This document shows, piece by piece, positions 21,573 through 31,000 of a stretch of 64,000 bases of DNA. The stretch lies in the NCBI GenBank assembly GCA_029961685.1, contig JARWKL010000015.1, forward strand, positions 15,002,801 through 15,066,800, read 5' to 3'. Below the pieces are notes generated by a model. The model saw only the letters and a list, made by a program, of their open reading frames with translations. It had not been told where the DNA came from and searched no databases. The DNA comes from Aristolochia californica. Lineage: Eukaryota > Streptophyta > Magnoliopsida > Piperales > Aristolochiaceae. The stretch's first letter is position 1; each line of letters begins with the position of its first letter. The position numbers and the translations under genes were made by a program.

Positions 21573-22923
21573 CTATGTGAAGAGGAACATAAGCATTGGG
21601 CCTTGGATTTCCTATTCCTTCGAAACGGGAACTAGTTGAGGTTCTACTTAGTGAGGTAGAGGGCCTGTCCTGTTCGATGGAAAAGCTGGGTCTAGTGTTT
21701 GTGATCACTAGTTTTCCTTCTATCTCCTTTATGGTTTTTCGAGAGAGAGGAAGGTGTCTGGGTGCCAAAGGTTGAACTACCCATTCTGTTGGCCATGTTA
21801 ACTCTCTTGGGTCGAGTTCTTCTATGGTCAAGTTTTCAGAATAACCAATGTTTTTGGCTAATTTTGTGAGTTTCTTTGAATCTTTAACTGGAACCTTTCC
21901 AGTGTTGATTCCTCGGGCTACTATGCATACAAGTATGCGCATAACTCTTCTTCCTGGTTGAATTCCATTTTTCGACCAGTTGTCTGTATAGATTTTTAGG
22001 GACAAGGTATCTTGGATGTGCTTGTCTTCTAAATCTATTTGGAGATTGGGCCATGTTGTAAAGGATACAGGGCCTAATCCTAAATTTGCTCTAACTCCTC
22101 CGAGTAGGGCCTTTTCAAAATTATTCTTCACAGAGTTATCTACTATAGCTGCTATGAAGGGTAAATTCTGATTGATTCGTATTAAGGGGTCTAATCCTAT
22201 ACGAACTAGTCCATAATGGACATATTTGAAAATGGTCAAGTTTTCAGAATAACCAATGTTTTTGGCTAATTCTGTGAGTTTCTTTGAATCTTTAACTGGA
22301 ACCTTTCCAGTGTTGATTCCTCGGGCTACTATGCATACAAGTATGTGCATAACTCTTATTCCTGGTTGAATTCCATTTTTTGACCAGTTGTCTGTATAGA
22401 TTTTTAGGGACAAGGTGTCTTGGATGTGCTTGTCTTCTAAATCTATTTGTAGATTGGGCCATGTTGTAAAGGATACTAGGCCTAATCCTAAATTTGCTCT
22501 AACTCCTCCGAGTAGGGCCTTTTCAAAATTATTCTTCACAGAGTTATCTACTATAGCTGCTATGAAGGGTAAATTCTGATTGATTCGTATTAAGGGGTCT
22601 AATCCTATACGAACTAGTCCATAATGGACGTATTTGAATCTCTTTAGCTTAGCTAAGTCAGATTCACTTAATAATCTGTAGCAAAAAGTACCTGAGTCGG
22701 TATCCTGTATTTCTACAGATAGTTCCTTTTGGAAGACGAAGGATTTCTTTTGGAATTCAATCCAATCTTTGTTGTAGACTTCAGTTATCCTAGGGATACT
22801 TATTGTCCACTTTTGTCCATCCTGCATGAGATTAGGATGTTCATCGTATTCTCCCTGTGTTTCATGATGTATATGAACACTGTTTTGGAGAGAAGTACAT
22901 TCGATTCCTATTTGTTCAGACAT
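21559..22923 (-). CDS. Viral movement protein (30K superfamily) with an internal in-frame duplication
   Basis: The protein moves the virus between cells by modifying plasmodesmata. The frame is open for 454 codons and overlaps the upstream 196-aa ORF by 8 nt. An N-terminal region of about 95 residues is followed by a 136-residue block that occurs twice in tandem (about residues 96-231 and 232-367), then a C-terminal Ser/Thr-rich tail. The block holds the 30K-like core, with hydrophobic beta-strand segments (LPFIAAIVDNS, GGVRANLGLG). Without the duplication the protein would be about 318 residues, normal for caulimovirid movement proteins. The blocks differ at only a handful of residues. The duplicated core probably disrupts folding, so function is doubtful. 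Confidence 0.8.
   Translation of the reverse strand: MSEQIGIECTSLQNSVHIHHETQGEYDEHPNLMQDGQKWTISIPRITEVYNKDWIEFQKKSFVFQKELSVEIQDTDSGTFCYRLLSESDLAKLKRFKYVHYGLVRIGLDPLIRINQNLPFIAAIVDNSVKNNFEKALLGGVRANLGLGLVSFTTWPNLQIDLEDKHIQDTLSLKIYTDNWSKNGIQPGIRVMHILVCIVARGINTGKVPVKDSKKLTELAKNIGYSENLTIFKYVHYGLVRIGLDPLIRINQNLPFIAAIVDNSVKNNFEKALLGGVRANLGLGPVSFTTWPNLQIDLEDKHIQDTLSLKIYTDNWSKNGIQPGRRVMRILVCIVARGINTGKVPVKDSKKLTKLAKNIGYSENLTIEELDPRELTWPTEWVVQPLAPRHLPLSRKTIKEIEGKLVITNTRPSFSIEQDRPSTSLSRTSTSSRFEGIGNPRPNAYVPLHIDDGT
21824..22639. repeat. 408-bp tandem duplication within the movement-protein gene
   Basis: ATGGTCAAGTTTTCAGAATA starts at 21,824 and again at 22,232, exactly 408 bp (136 codons) apart. The two units are nearly identical (for example AGTATGCGCATAAC versus AGTATGTGCATAAC) and join without a gap, so the frame is kept. 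Confidence 0.95.
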
Positions 22924-23506
22924 TTAGGAATTTTAGATGAGTTGAGGTCTCTTCTAATTTTTGGAACAGGAGTTCAAACAATCGTTCCAATTGATACAAA
23001 GTGATGAAAGGAGTGATGTGTTGTATAACAAGTTCTCTCAATTTCTCATTTTGTGTTAAGGCACAAATATCTCGTATAAGACGATCTCTATCTGTTCCAT
23101 GATGAGTTTTTACAGAAGATATTTTGCAAATTACTTCTTGTAACTCCTTTTTTGATGGTTTGTTATTAACCATCTTTATTTTCGCTTCTCGGATTGGTGC
23201 TAAGATCCTAGAAGGATTTATTTCTTCATCTACATAGCTTTGTAGATCTGTAAGGAAACGTACTGTTTCGTCAGTATTTCCTGTTTTAAGTACCTCAAGA
23301 TGAGCATTAATTCTTCTCTTGAGTTTCTGTACTTGTTCATTAACGTCACTTTCTATTCCTAAGCATAGGAAAGCAACGCTTTCTGGGGTGTATTTTTCCC
23401 AGCATCTTTTCAGAAAGAAGCTGTGATGTATATCACCAACTAAATCCATTATATTATTTAATATTGGATTATTCTTGTCATGCCATCCATGTGGATAGCC
23501 ATCCAT
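22916..23506 (-). CDS. Viral ORF upstream of MP, 196 aa, function unknown
   Basis: An intact 196-codon frame at the start of the viral gene series, overlapping MP by 8 nt. The product is charged and mostly helical, with a possible coiled coil (VNEQVQKLKRRINAHLEVL) and a Leu-rich C-terminus (ITLYQLERLFELLFQKLEE). The first ATG lies in a 16-bp tandem duplication. An internal ATG about 20 codons on (MDLVGDIHH) may be the ancestral start. Some soymoviruses carry an extra ORF before MP, which fits the position, but I do not recognise this sequence. No zinc finger, protease or membrane segment is seen. Confidence 0.7.
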   Translation of the reverse strand: MDGYPHGWHDKNNPILNNIMDLVGDIHHSFFLKRCWEKYTPESVAFLCLGIESDVNEQVQKLKRRINAHLEVLKTGNTDETVRFLTDLQSYVDEEINPSRILAPIREAKIKMVNNKPSKKELQEVICKISSVKTHHGTDRDRLIRDICALTQNEKLRELVIQHITPFITLYQLERLFELLFQKLEETSTHLKFLNV

Positions 23507-23514
23507 GTGGATAG
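23483..23514. repeat. 16-bp tandem duplication at the start of the 196-aa ORF
   Basis: CCATCCATGTGGATAG occurs twice in a row (23,483-23,498 and 23,499-23,514). Because 16 is not a multiple of three, it alters which upstream ATG is in frame with the 196-aa ORF. Confidence 0.9.
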
Positions 23515-23584
23515 CCTATTATTGGACAAACATTTGTCTATCCAGTTTTCAACACGGTGTCGTAAGAAGGACCGATGAGTTCCT

Positions 23585-23598
23585 TCTGACCTACCAGT
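23585..23598 (-). other. Possible degenerate primer-binding site of the virus
   Basis: The minus strand reads TGGTAGGTCAGAAG close to the internal junction and upstream of the first viral ORF, where caulimovirids keep their tRNA-Met primer site (consensus TGGTATCAGAGC). The match is interrupted by two extra bases and could be coincidence. Confidence 0.25.
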
Positions 23599-23601
23599 TG
23601 G

Positions 23602-23629
23602 GGTTTAGGGTTTAGGGTTTAGGTTTAGA
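23602..23629. repeat. Short plant-telomere-like tract at a viral junction
   Basis: GGGTTTAGGGTTTAGGG continues into GTTTAGGTTTAG, giving three to four TTTAGGG-type units. It lies exactly where the first transactivator copy breaks off (the corresponding position in copy 2 is about 17,527) and before the 196-aa ORF block. The tract is foreign to both flanking viral segments and probably marks a repaired join. Confidence 0.88.
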
Positions 23630-24919
23630 GATGATCGTCAATGGGACGGAGGTCTTGTAGACGAAGCTTCTCTTATTCTGAATCAGCTGCTTCATGAGCT
23701 GTATCAGGTGTTTTAGCCCGTGGATACGTCTGGTTGGCCAGACTGCTTCTGGGCAAGGCTTGGCTTTTGGAACATGTCTGGGATCATATTCCATGTTGGC
23801 GTCACCTTCTTTGATGCCTTCAATAGTCACGACGGAAATGCTTGGAAACATTTTGGTGTCAGTAACAATTTCAGCAATACAGGAAACGAAATGCAGTCGA
23901 ATTCCTTTACTCTTCGTTATGGAGATAAAGCTTTTGCAAGCCTCCATAAATTCCTTTGGCATTTTCTCCAATACTGATAAGTCGGTGGAGGGCAATACCA
24001 GTTGTTTTATGAATCCATATGCATAAAGCATGGATGCATATTTTGAGTCTATTTCATGACTCAGCTTCACTTGATTCAAACTGTTGTTGGGCTCAGTGGT
24101 GAAGAAGGGAGTGTTCATCCCTTGTCCAATTTGTTCATTCCATCTCTGGAATTGAACAGTATGATCGGATTCGATCTTTCAACGAACGTTGTCCACCTGT
24201 TGAGGGCGTAGCGAGGGTTCCTCAGACATAATGTCCGAAAGTTTTAAAGGTTTAAATTTCTTTAAAAACTCAAACTCATTAAAACTAGTTTTATCTGGTT
24301 TATTTAGGCTTTTCAACCTTGTAAACTCAGACGGGGTAACCAATTTTGTCTTGAATGATTTCTCATTCCTAGACAAGTCCGTTTCCATCAGGGATGGATC
24401 CGTTAAGACTTCCTTTTCAGCTCTAGACTGACAGGTAGAAGTCCCTGATTCCGATTTCAAAGAAATCGTTAAGGTTTCCTTTCCAGCTCTTGACTGGCAG
24501 GTAGAAATCCCTGATTCCCCTATCTTCAGAGAAGATTGGGTTGTGATTTCCTTCTCATGCCTGGCATGACCGGTAGAAATCCTGGGTCGACCTGTATTTA
24601 TCAAAACACTAAAGTCATCCGCCTACTGATTAGCTGACGTTGTGGCTTCCTTTTCTCGCAATGGAGATCCGGTAGAAGTCCCGGAGGAGCTTGGCATTTC
24701 ATGCCATAGGGTGAGTTCTTTTAACTCTTCGGTTAATTCTTTAACCTTGAGTTGTAAGAGTTCTCCACTTAACCCGTAACGGGCACAATTCTCATAAATG
24801 TCTCCTCGTTCTGAGAGAACTAAAAGACTGTCGAACAGTGACTGTAGGGTTGAGAGCAATACCGTGAGTGCGGCAATTGCTGCTGCTAGGTCCGTCAGGG
24901 TGCTGCTGAGGGGATCCAT
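23630..24919 (-). pseudogene. Viral transactivator (ORF VI-like), copy 1, truncated with two stop codons
   Basis: This copy begins at the ATG at 24,919, one base after the RT stop (TAAaATG), the natural gene order. It is nearly identical to copy 2 over about 1.3 kb. In-frame stops at 24,623-24,625 and 24,179-24,181 sit at positions that are open in copy 2, while copy 2's stops are open here, so the two copies decayed independently. The four N-terminal repeats and the core are present. The last 75 or so codons are missing because the gene ends in the telomere-like tract. Confidence 0.78.
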
Positions 24920-24920
24920 T

Positions 24921-26888
24921 TTACCTGTCTGTAACACAAGAAAATTCTCGAGTAAGAGTGTCAGGTAAATAGTTTTTATCTCCTTTAATGTGTTCAACAG
25001 TGAAAGAGAATTGAAAGAACCATTGCTGCCAACGGAGTAACCTACCGTGACAAAGTGAATCTTCTAAATTTCTTGTCATAAAACCGACAAAATTTTTACA
25101 GTCAGTTCTTACCAGAAATTCTATGGGAGCGAGATAAATATAAAACTTTTTTATCCCATTTTTTACTGCTAAAATTTCTTTTTCATAAGAATGATAGTTT
25201 GTTTCAGCAGATGAAAATGTTCCTGATGTATATTTGCATATTCTTTCAAAATCATTGATTTTGCATTTTAGGACTGCTGCCCAAGTGTGATCAGAGGCGT
25301 CAGTTTCTAAAATCAGATTTGCATCTGGATCGGGTAGAGTTAACACCGGGAGGTGTTTCATCATCTGTTTGATCCGGATTACTTCAAGACTATCAGTGGG
25401 TGTCCATTCCCATTTGATGTCTTTCTTTAGTTTCTTTTGAAGGGGTTTCCTAATTTCTGCTAAATTCTGTATGAATTGTTCAGCATATGTTAGGCATCCT
25501 AAGAAACGTTGAAGTTGTTTTATATCTTCAATTTCATTTGGAAAAGCAGCTAGTTTTTCCAGAATATGATTTTGAAGAATGATTTCTCCTTTTGAGATGT
25601 TTAGACCTAAGAAATCGATCTTGGTTTTAAGCAACTCTGATTTCTTTTTGCTGAGTGCTATCCCAGCAGTTTTTAAGGCATTTAAGACCTTTAGTAATTG
25701 CTCTTTATGTTGATCCTTAGTTTCTGAAAAGACTAGGATATCATCAACATAAACTAAGCAAAATTTAAAGAATGGTTTGAGAATATCATCCATTCTTCTT
25801 TGAAATATGTTGGGTGCTTGTTTTAACCCAAAGGGCATTACAAGCCACTCATAATGTCCTGAAGGACAACTAAATGCAGTTAGGGGAATAGCTCTTTCGG
25901 TTAAACGAATTTGCCAAAACCCAGATTTGCAATCAAATTTAGAAAACCATTGTTTTCCTCTTATGGCAGCTATCAATCTTTCTTTGTTAGGAAGATAGTA
26001 GCCATCCATTTTTTTGGCTTCATTAACCTTTTTATAGTTAATGACCATTCGAGCTTTACCTCGTTTTATCTCTGCGTGATTCCTTACCAGGAAAGCAGGA
26101 GATGTATGTGGAGAATGACTTGTGTGGATTAAACCTTGAGCCAGCAAATCATTTATCTGTGTTGAGAATTCTTCAACATCAGAAGGAGTATAAACCATAG
26201 GTTTCTCTCGGATTTCTTTTTCAGGATCTAGAAGTTCGAGGTCTGCATATGGTTTTTGCTTATGCCACCATTCTAAGGGTTTCTCAGAACAAGTGGATTC
26301 TAGAAGTTGCTGAACTTCAGATTCACAGGATTCAGCGAGGAGTAGAGCTTCTAAGGGAGGAATTTCATCACCACGCTTGCTGCGTTTTTTGAAGACCTGA
26401 TGGAGGACAGCTCCATTGCCAGAAATGGCATAGGCTTCAGTAGGTTTTACTGCGTAGACAAAGACAACAGTATTGTCGATTTCACGTCGAGTGCGACATC
26501 GAAGTTTATAGTAGGCTGGTGTTTGCTCAACAGGGGCATGAAACATGAGCCATTCATTTCTTAGGACTAAATCTGGTCCGGAATTTATGTTTGATCCTAA
26601 ACTAATGAGTTTTGGAATCATAAATTTTTCACGTCCAATGTCGAGATGAATGTTGTGGGTTTCGGCAGGAAGAGAGATAGTTTCTCCGGAGCCAACTGTT
26701 ACTTGAAGGGGCGCTTCAAGTGGTTTCCATAGATCTGTGGGAAGTAGATTTTGTCTAGTTAGACAATATGAACTTCCTGTATCTACTAGAGCGTGTATAT
26801 GGAATTTGATATATCCGGGTAGTTTAAGCATGATCGTGATATAAGAATTTCCAGATGCAACATGCTCTGCGTTTATGCGGATACTCAT
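24921..26888 (-). CDS. Viral protease-reverse transcriptase-RNase H polyprotein (ORF V-like), intact
   Basis: This is the replication polyprotein that copies pregenomic RNA into DNA. The 655-codon frame is uninterrupted. The aspartic protease has DTGS at residues 36-39. RT shows FDCKSGF (Asp 319), the PFGLKQAP block (352-359) and the catalytic YVDD at 380-383. RNase H has ETDAS (Asp 530), Glu near 569, Asp 596 and Asp 643. All catalytic residues expected for the three enzymes are visible. Length is normal for a caulimovirus-type ORF V without a capsid domain. There is no integrase. The ATG overlaps the CP tail stop as ATGA (26,885-26,888), and transactivator copy 1 follows one base after the stop. 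The protease segment reads LRNEWL at residues 109-114, where the satellite-embedded fragment at 57.1 kb has LGNEWL. Confidence 0.95.
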   Translation of the reverse strand: MSIRINAEHVASGNSYITIMLKLPGYIKFHIHALVDTGSSYCLTRQNLLPTDLWKPLEAPLQVTVGSGETISLPAETHNIHLDIGREKFMIPKLISLGSNINSGPDLVLRNEWLMFHAPVEQTPAYYKLRCRTRREIDNTVVFVYAVKPTEAYAISGNGAVLHQVFKKRSKRGDEIPPLEALLLAESCESEVQQLLESTCSEKPLEWWHKQKPYADLELLDPEKEIREKPMVYTPSDVEEFSTQINDLLAQGLIHTSHSPHTSPAFLVRNHAEIKRGKARMVINYKKVNEAKKMDGYYLPNKERLIAAIRGKQWFSKFDCKSGFWQIRLTERAIPLTAFSCPSGHYEWLVMPFGLKQAPNIFQRRMDDILKPFFKFCLVYVDDILVFSETKDQHKEQLLKVLNALKTAGIALSKKKSELLKTKIDFLGLNISKGEIILQNHILEKLAAFPNEIEDIKQLQRFLGCLTYAEQFIQNLAEIRKPLQKKLKKDIKWEWTPTDSLEVIRIKQMMKHLPVLTLPDPDANLILETDASDHTWAAVLKCKINDFERICKYTSGTFSSAETNYHSYEKEILAVKNGIKKFYIYLAPIEFLVRTDCKNFVGFMTRNLEDSLCHGRLLRWQQWFFQFSFTVEHIKGDKNYLPDTLTREFSCVTDR

Positions 26889-26952
26889 TCAGAGAAGAAA
26901 CCTGAAGAGTCTAACATGTTCTCTGAGTTTTCCGAGGTGGAGGACTCAGTTT
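26885..26952 (-). pseudogene. Capsid-protein tail at the right end of the viral insert
   Basis: The last 22 codons of a CP gene (Ser/Glu-rich, ending at TGA 26,885-26,887) lie at the satellite boundary and overlap the RT start. They resemble the tail of the full CP at 19,001-19,066 but differ at the last few residues, so the right end may derive from a slightly different viral molecule. Confidence 0.85.
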
Positions 26953-28099
26953 CCAGAGCCAAACAACCCACTTTTTGCCTATCCTTAAAAATCACAGATA
27001 CTTTTGGGAATTATCACTCTCAGCATTTGTGCATTTCCATTTTGGAGGTTCAAAATTGTTTTCAAATCCAAACATGAGTTTTCACTCTCCCGTTTTTCTC
27101 CCGTAAACAGAAAAGATATAAGGCAAATAGATCGCAACAAAATGAAAAATTTTAGAGTTCATATATGCAAAAAAAATTGAAAACTATCACAAATGTAAGT
27201 GAAGAAAATTATTTCATGTACTAAAAATGAACTCCAAAGTTTTGTTATCCATGTTTGGGAAATTCCACTAGTACTACCCCGAATAGCTTGGTGGAATTTT
27301 ATAGGAAAGAGACTTCAAATTGATCCTAACATGTTTTAAATGTGGTGGATATGCATGCCAGAAACATGTTGAGGATGCCAGTGACCTAATGATCATAAAA
27401 TTTCAAGGATTAGAAAAAATTAAATTCTCAAGTTAACGTGTGGTTGGATATTTACCAGAGCCAAACAACCCACTTTTTGATTATCGTTAAAAATCACAGA
27501 TACTTTTTGGAATTATATCTCTGAGCTTTTGTGCATTTCCATTTTTGAAGTTCAAATTTTTTTTTAGATCCAAACTTGAGTTTTCACTCTCCCATTTTTC
27601 TCTCGTAAACAAAAAAGATGTAAGGCAAATAGATCGCAACAAAATGAAATTTTAAGAGTTCATGTATCCAAAAGAATTTGAAAACTATAATATATGTAAA
27701 TGAAGAAAATTATTTCACACACCAAAAATCAACTCCAAAGTTTTGTTATCCATGTTTGGGAAATTCCACTAGTACAACCCCTAATAGCTTGGTGGAATTT
27801 TATAGGAAAGAGACTTCTAACTGATACTAACATGTTTTAAATATGGTGGATATGCATGCCATAAACAAGTTGAGGATGCAAGTGACCTCGTGATCCAAAA
27901 ATTTCAACGAGTAGAAAAAATTAAGTTCTCAAGTTAACGTGTGGTTGGATATTTACTAGAGCCAAACAACCCACTTTTTGCCTATCCTTAAAAATCACAG
28001 ATACTTTTTGGAGTTATCTTTCTCAACATATGTGCATTTCCATTTGGGATGTTCAAATTTTTTTTCAGATCCAAACTTGTGTTTTCACTCTCCCACTTT

Positions 28100-31000
28100 T
28101 CTCTCGTAAACAAAAAAGAAAAAACGCAAATACAACGCAATAAAATGAAAATTTTTGACTTCTTTTACACAAAAAAATATGAAAACTATAATAAATGTAA
28201 GTGAAGAAAATTATTTCACGCACTAAAAATGAACTCCAAAGTTTTGTTGTCCATATTTGGGAAATTTCACTCGTACAACCCCTAATAGCTGGGTGGAATT
28301 TTATAGGAAAGAGACTTCTAACTGATCCTAACATGTTTTAAATGTGGTGGATATGCATGCCAGAAACATGTTGAGGATGTATGTGACTTAATGATCCAAA
28401 AATTTCAAGGAATAGAAAAAATTAAATTCTCAAGTTAAAGTGTGGTTGGGTATTTACCAGAGCCAAACAACCCACTTTTTGCCTATCCACAAAAATCACA
28501 GATAATTTTTGGAATTATCTCTCTTAGCATTTGTGCATTTCCATTTTGGGTGTTCAAATTTTTTTTCAGATCCAAACAATAGTTTTCACTCTCCTACATT
28601 TCTCTCATAAACAAAAAAGATATAAGGCAAATAGATCGCAAAAAAATAAAAATTTTTGAGTTGATGTATGAAAATTTTTTTGAAAACAATAATAAATGTA
28701 AGTGAAGAAAATTATTGTACGCACTAAAAATGAACTCCAAAGTTTTGTTATCCATGTCTGGGAAATTCCACTAGTACAACCACTAATAGCTTGGTGGAAT
28801 TTTATCCGAAAGAGACTTCTAACTGATCCAACATGTTTTAAATGTGGTAGATATGCATGGCAGAAACATGTTGAGGATGCAAGTGGCCTAATGATCCAAA
28901 AATTTCTAGGAGTAGTAAAAATTAAATTCTCATGAATGTGTGGTTGGATATTTGCTAGAGCCAAATAACCTAGTTTTTGCCCATCCTTAAAAATCACAGA
29001 TACTTTTTGGAATTATCACTCTCAGCATTTGAGCATTTCCATTTTGGATGTTCAAATTTTTTCAGATCCAAAACTGAGTTTTCTCTCTCCCATTTTTCTC
29101 GTAAAGAAAAAAGATATAAGGCAAATAAATCGCAATAAAATGAAAATTTTAGAGTTCATGTATGAAAAAAAAATTGAAAACTATAATAAATGGTAATTGA
29201 AGAAAATTATTTGAAGCACCAAAAATCAACTCCAAAGTTTTGTTATCCATGTTTGGGAAATTCCACTAGTACAACCCCTAATAGCTTGGTGGAATTTTAT
29301 AGGAAAGAGACTTCTAACTGATCCTAACAAGTTTTAAATATGGTGGATATGCATGCCATAAACAAGTTGAGGATGAAAGTGACCTCGTGATCCAAAAATT
29401 TCAACGAGTAGAAAAAATTAAGTTCTCAAGTTAACATGTGGTTGGATATTTACTAGAGCCAAACAACCCACTTTTTGCCTATCCTTAAAAATCACAGATA
29501 CTTTTTGGAGTTATCGCTCTCAACATATGTGCATTTCCATTTGGGATGTTCAAATTTTTTTTCAGATCCAAACTTGTGTTTTCACTCTCCCACTTTTCTC
29601 TCGTAAACAAAAAAGAAAAAACGCAAATACAACGCAATAAAATGAAAATTTTTGAGTTCATTTACACAAAAAAATATGAAAACTATAATAAATGTAAGTG
29701 AAGAAAATTATTTCACGCACTAAAAATGAACTCCAAAGTTTTCTTGTCCATATATGGGAAATTCCACTCGTACAACCCCTAATAGCTTGGTGGAATTTTA
29801 TAAGAAAGAGATTTCTAACTGATCCTAACATGTTTTAAATGTGGTGGATATGCATGCCAGAAACATGTTGAGGATGCATGTGACTTAATGATCCAAAAAT
29901 TTCAAGGAGTAGAAAAATTAAATTCTCAAGTTAAAGTGTGGTTGGGTATTTACCAGAGCCAAACAACCCATTTTTTGCCTATCCACAAAAATCACAAATA
30001 CTTTTTGGAATTATCTCTCTCAGCATTTGTGCATTTCCATTTTCGATGTTCAAATTTTTTTTCAGATCCAAACAATAGTTTTCACTCTCCTACTTTTCTC
30101 TCATAAACAAAAAAGATATAAGGCAAATAGATCGCAACAAAATGAAAATTTTTGAGTTGATGTATGAAAAAAAATTTGAAAACAATAATAAATGTAAGTG
30201 AAGAAAATTGTTGTACGCACTAAAAATGAACTCCAAAGTTTTGTTATCCATGTCTGGGAAATTCCACTAGTACAACCCCTAATAGATTGGTGGAATTTTA
30301 TCCGAAAGAGACTTCTAACTGATCCTAACATGTTTTAAATGTGGTGGATATGCAAGCCAGAAACATGTTGAGGATGCAAGTGGCCTAATGATCCAAAAAT
30401 TTCTAGGAGTAGAAAAAATTAAATTCTCAAGTTAATGTGTGGTTGGATATTTGCTAGAGCCAAATAACCTATTTTTTGCCCCTCCTTAAAAATCACAGAT
30501 ACTTTTTGGAATTATCTCTCTCAGCATTTGAGCATTTCCATTTTGGATGTTCAAATTTTTTCAGATCCAAAACTGAGTTTTCTCTCTCCCATTTTTCTCG
30601 TACAGAAAAAAGATATAAGGCAAATAAATAGCAACAAAATGAAAATTTTAGAGTTCATGTATGAAAAAAAAATTGAAAACTATAATAAATGGTAATTGAA
30701 GAAAATTATTTCACGCACCAAAAATCAACTCCAAAGTTTTGTTATCCATGTTTGGGAAATTCCACTAGTACAACCCCTAATAGCTTAGTGGAATTTTATA
30801 GGAAAGAGACTTCTAACTGATCCTAACATGTTTTAAATATGGTGGATATGCATGCCATAAACAAGTTCAGGATGCAAGTGACCTCGTGATCCAAAAATTT
30901 CAAGGAGTAGAAAAAATTAAATTCTCAAGTTAACGTGTGGTTGGATATTTACTAGAGCCAAACAACCCACTTTTTGCCTATCCTTAAAAATCAAAGATAC

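Larger units (their letters stand above)
16481..26952 (-). mobile_element. Endogenous caulimovirid (plant pararetrovirus), rearranged, about 10.5 kb
   Basis: All viral genes read on the minus strand: CP tail, PR-RT-RNase H, transactivator copy 1, telomere-like join, 196-aa ORF, MP, coiled-coil ORF, two small ORFs, CP, remnant RT end, transactivator copy 2, promoter and leader. Presence of a 30K-type movement protein and a transactivator, absence of integrase and LTRs, and separate CP and RT frames identify Caulimoviridae, closest in layout to caulimo/soymoviruses. The distance from the CP tail (26,952) to the CP stop (19,001), 7.95 kb, is about one genome but lacks the intergenic region. That region is found only at the far left end. 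No target duplication is seen, and about 26 bp of satellite are missing, consistent with end-joining capture of viral DNA. Genus assignment is inference. Confidence 0.93.

Noticed and set aside
23602..23629. A true chromosome end or large interstitial telomere
   Set aside because: Only three to four units are present and viral sequence continues on both sides; it is a short filler-like tract.
24921..26888. Reading the RT gene as a Ty3/gypsy retrotransposon
   Set aside because: No integrase or LTRs are present, and the gene is flanked in order by movement-protein, capsid and transactivator genes, which is the pararetroviral arrangement.
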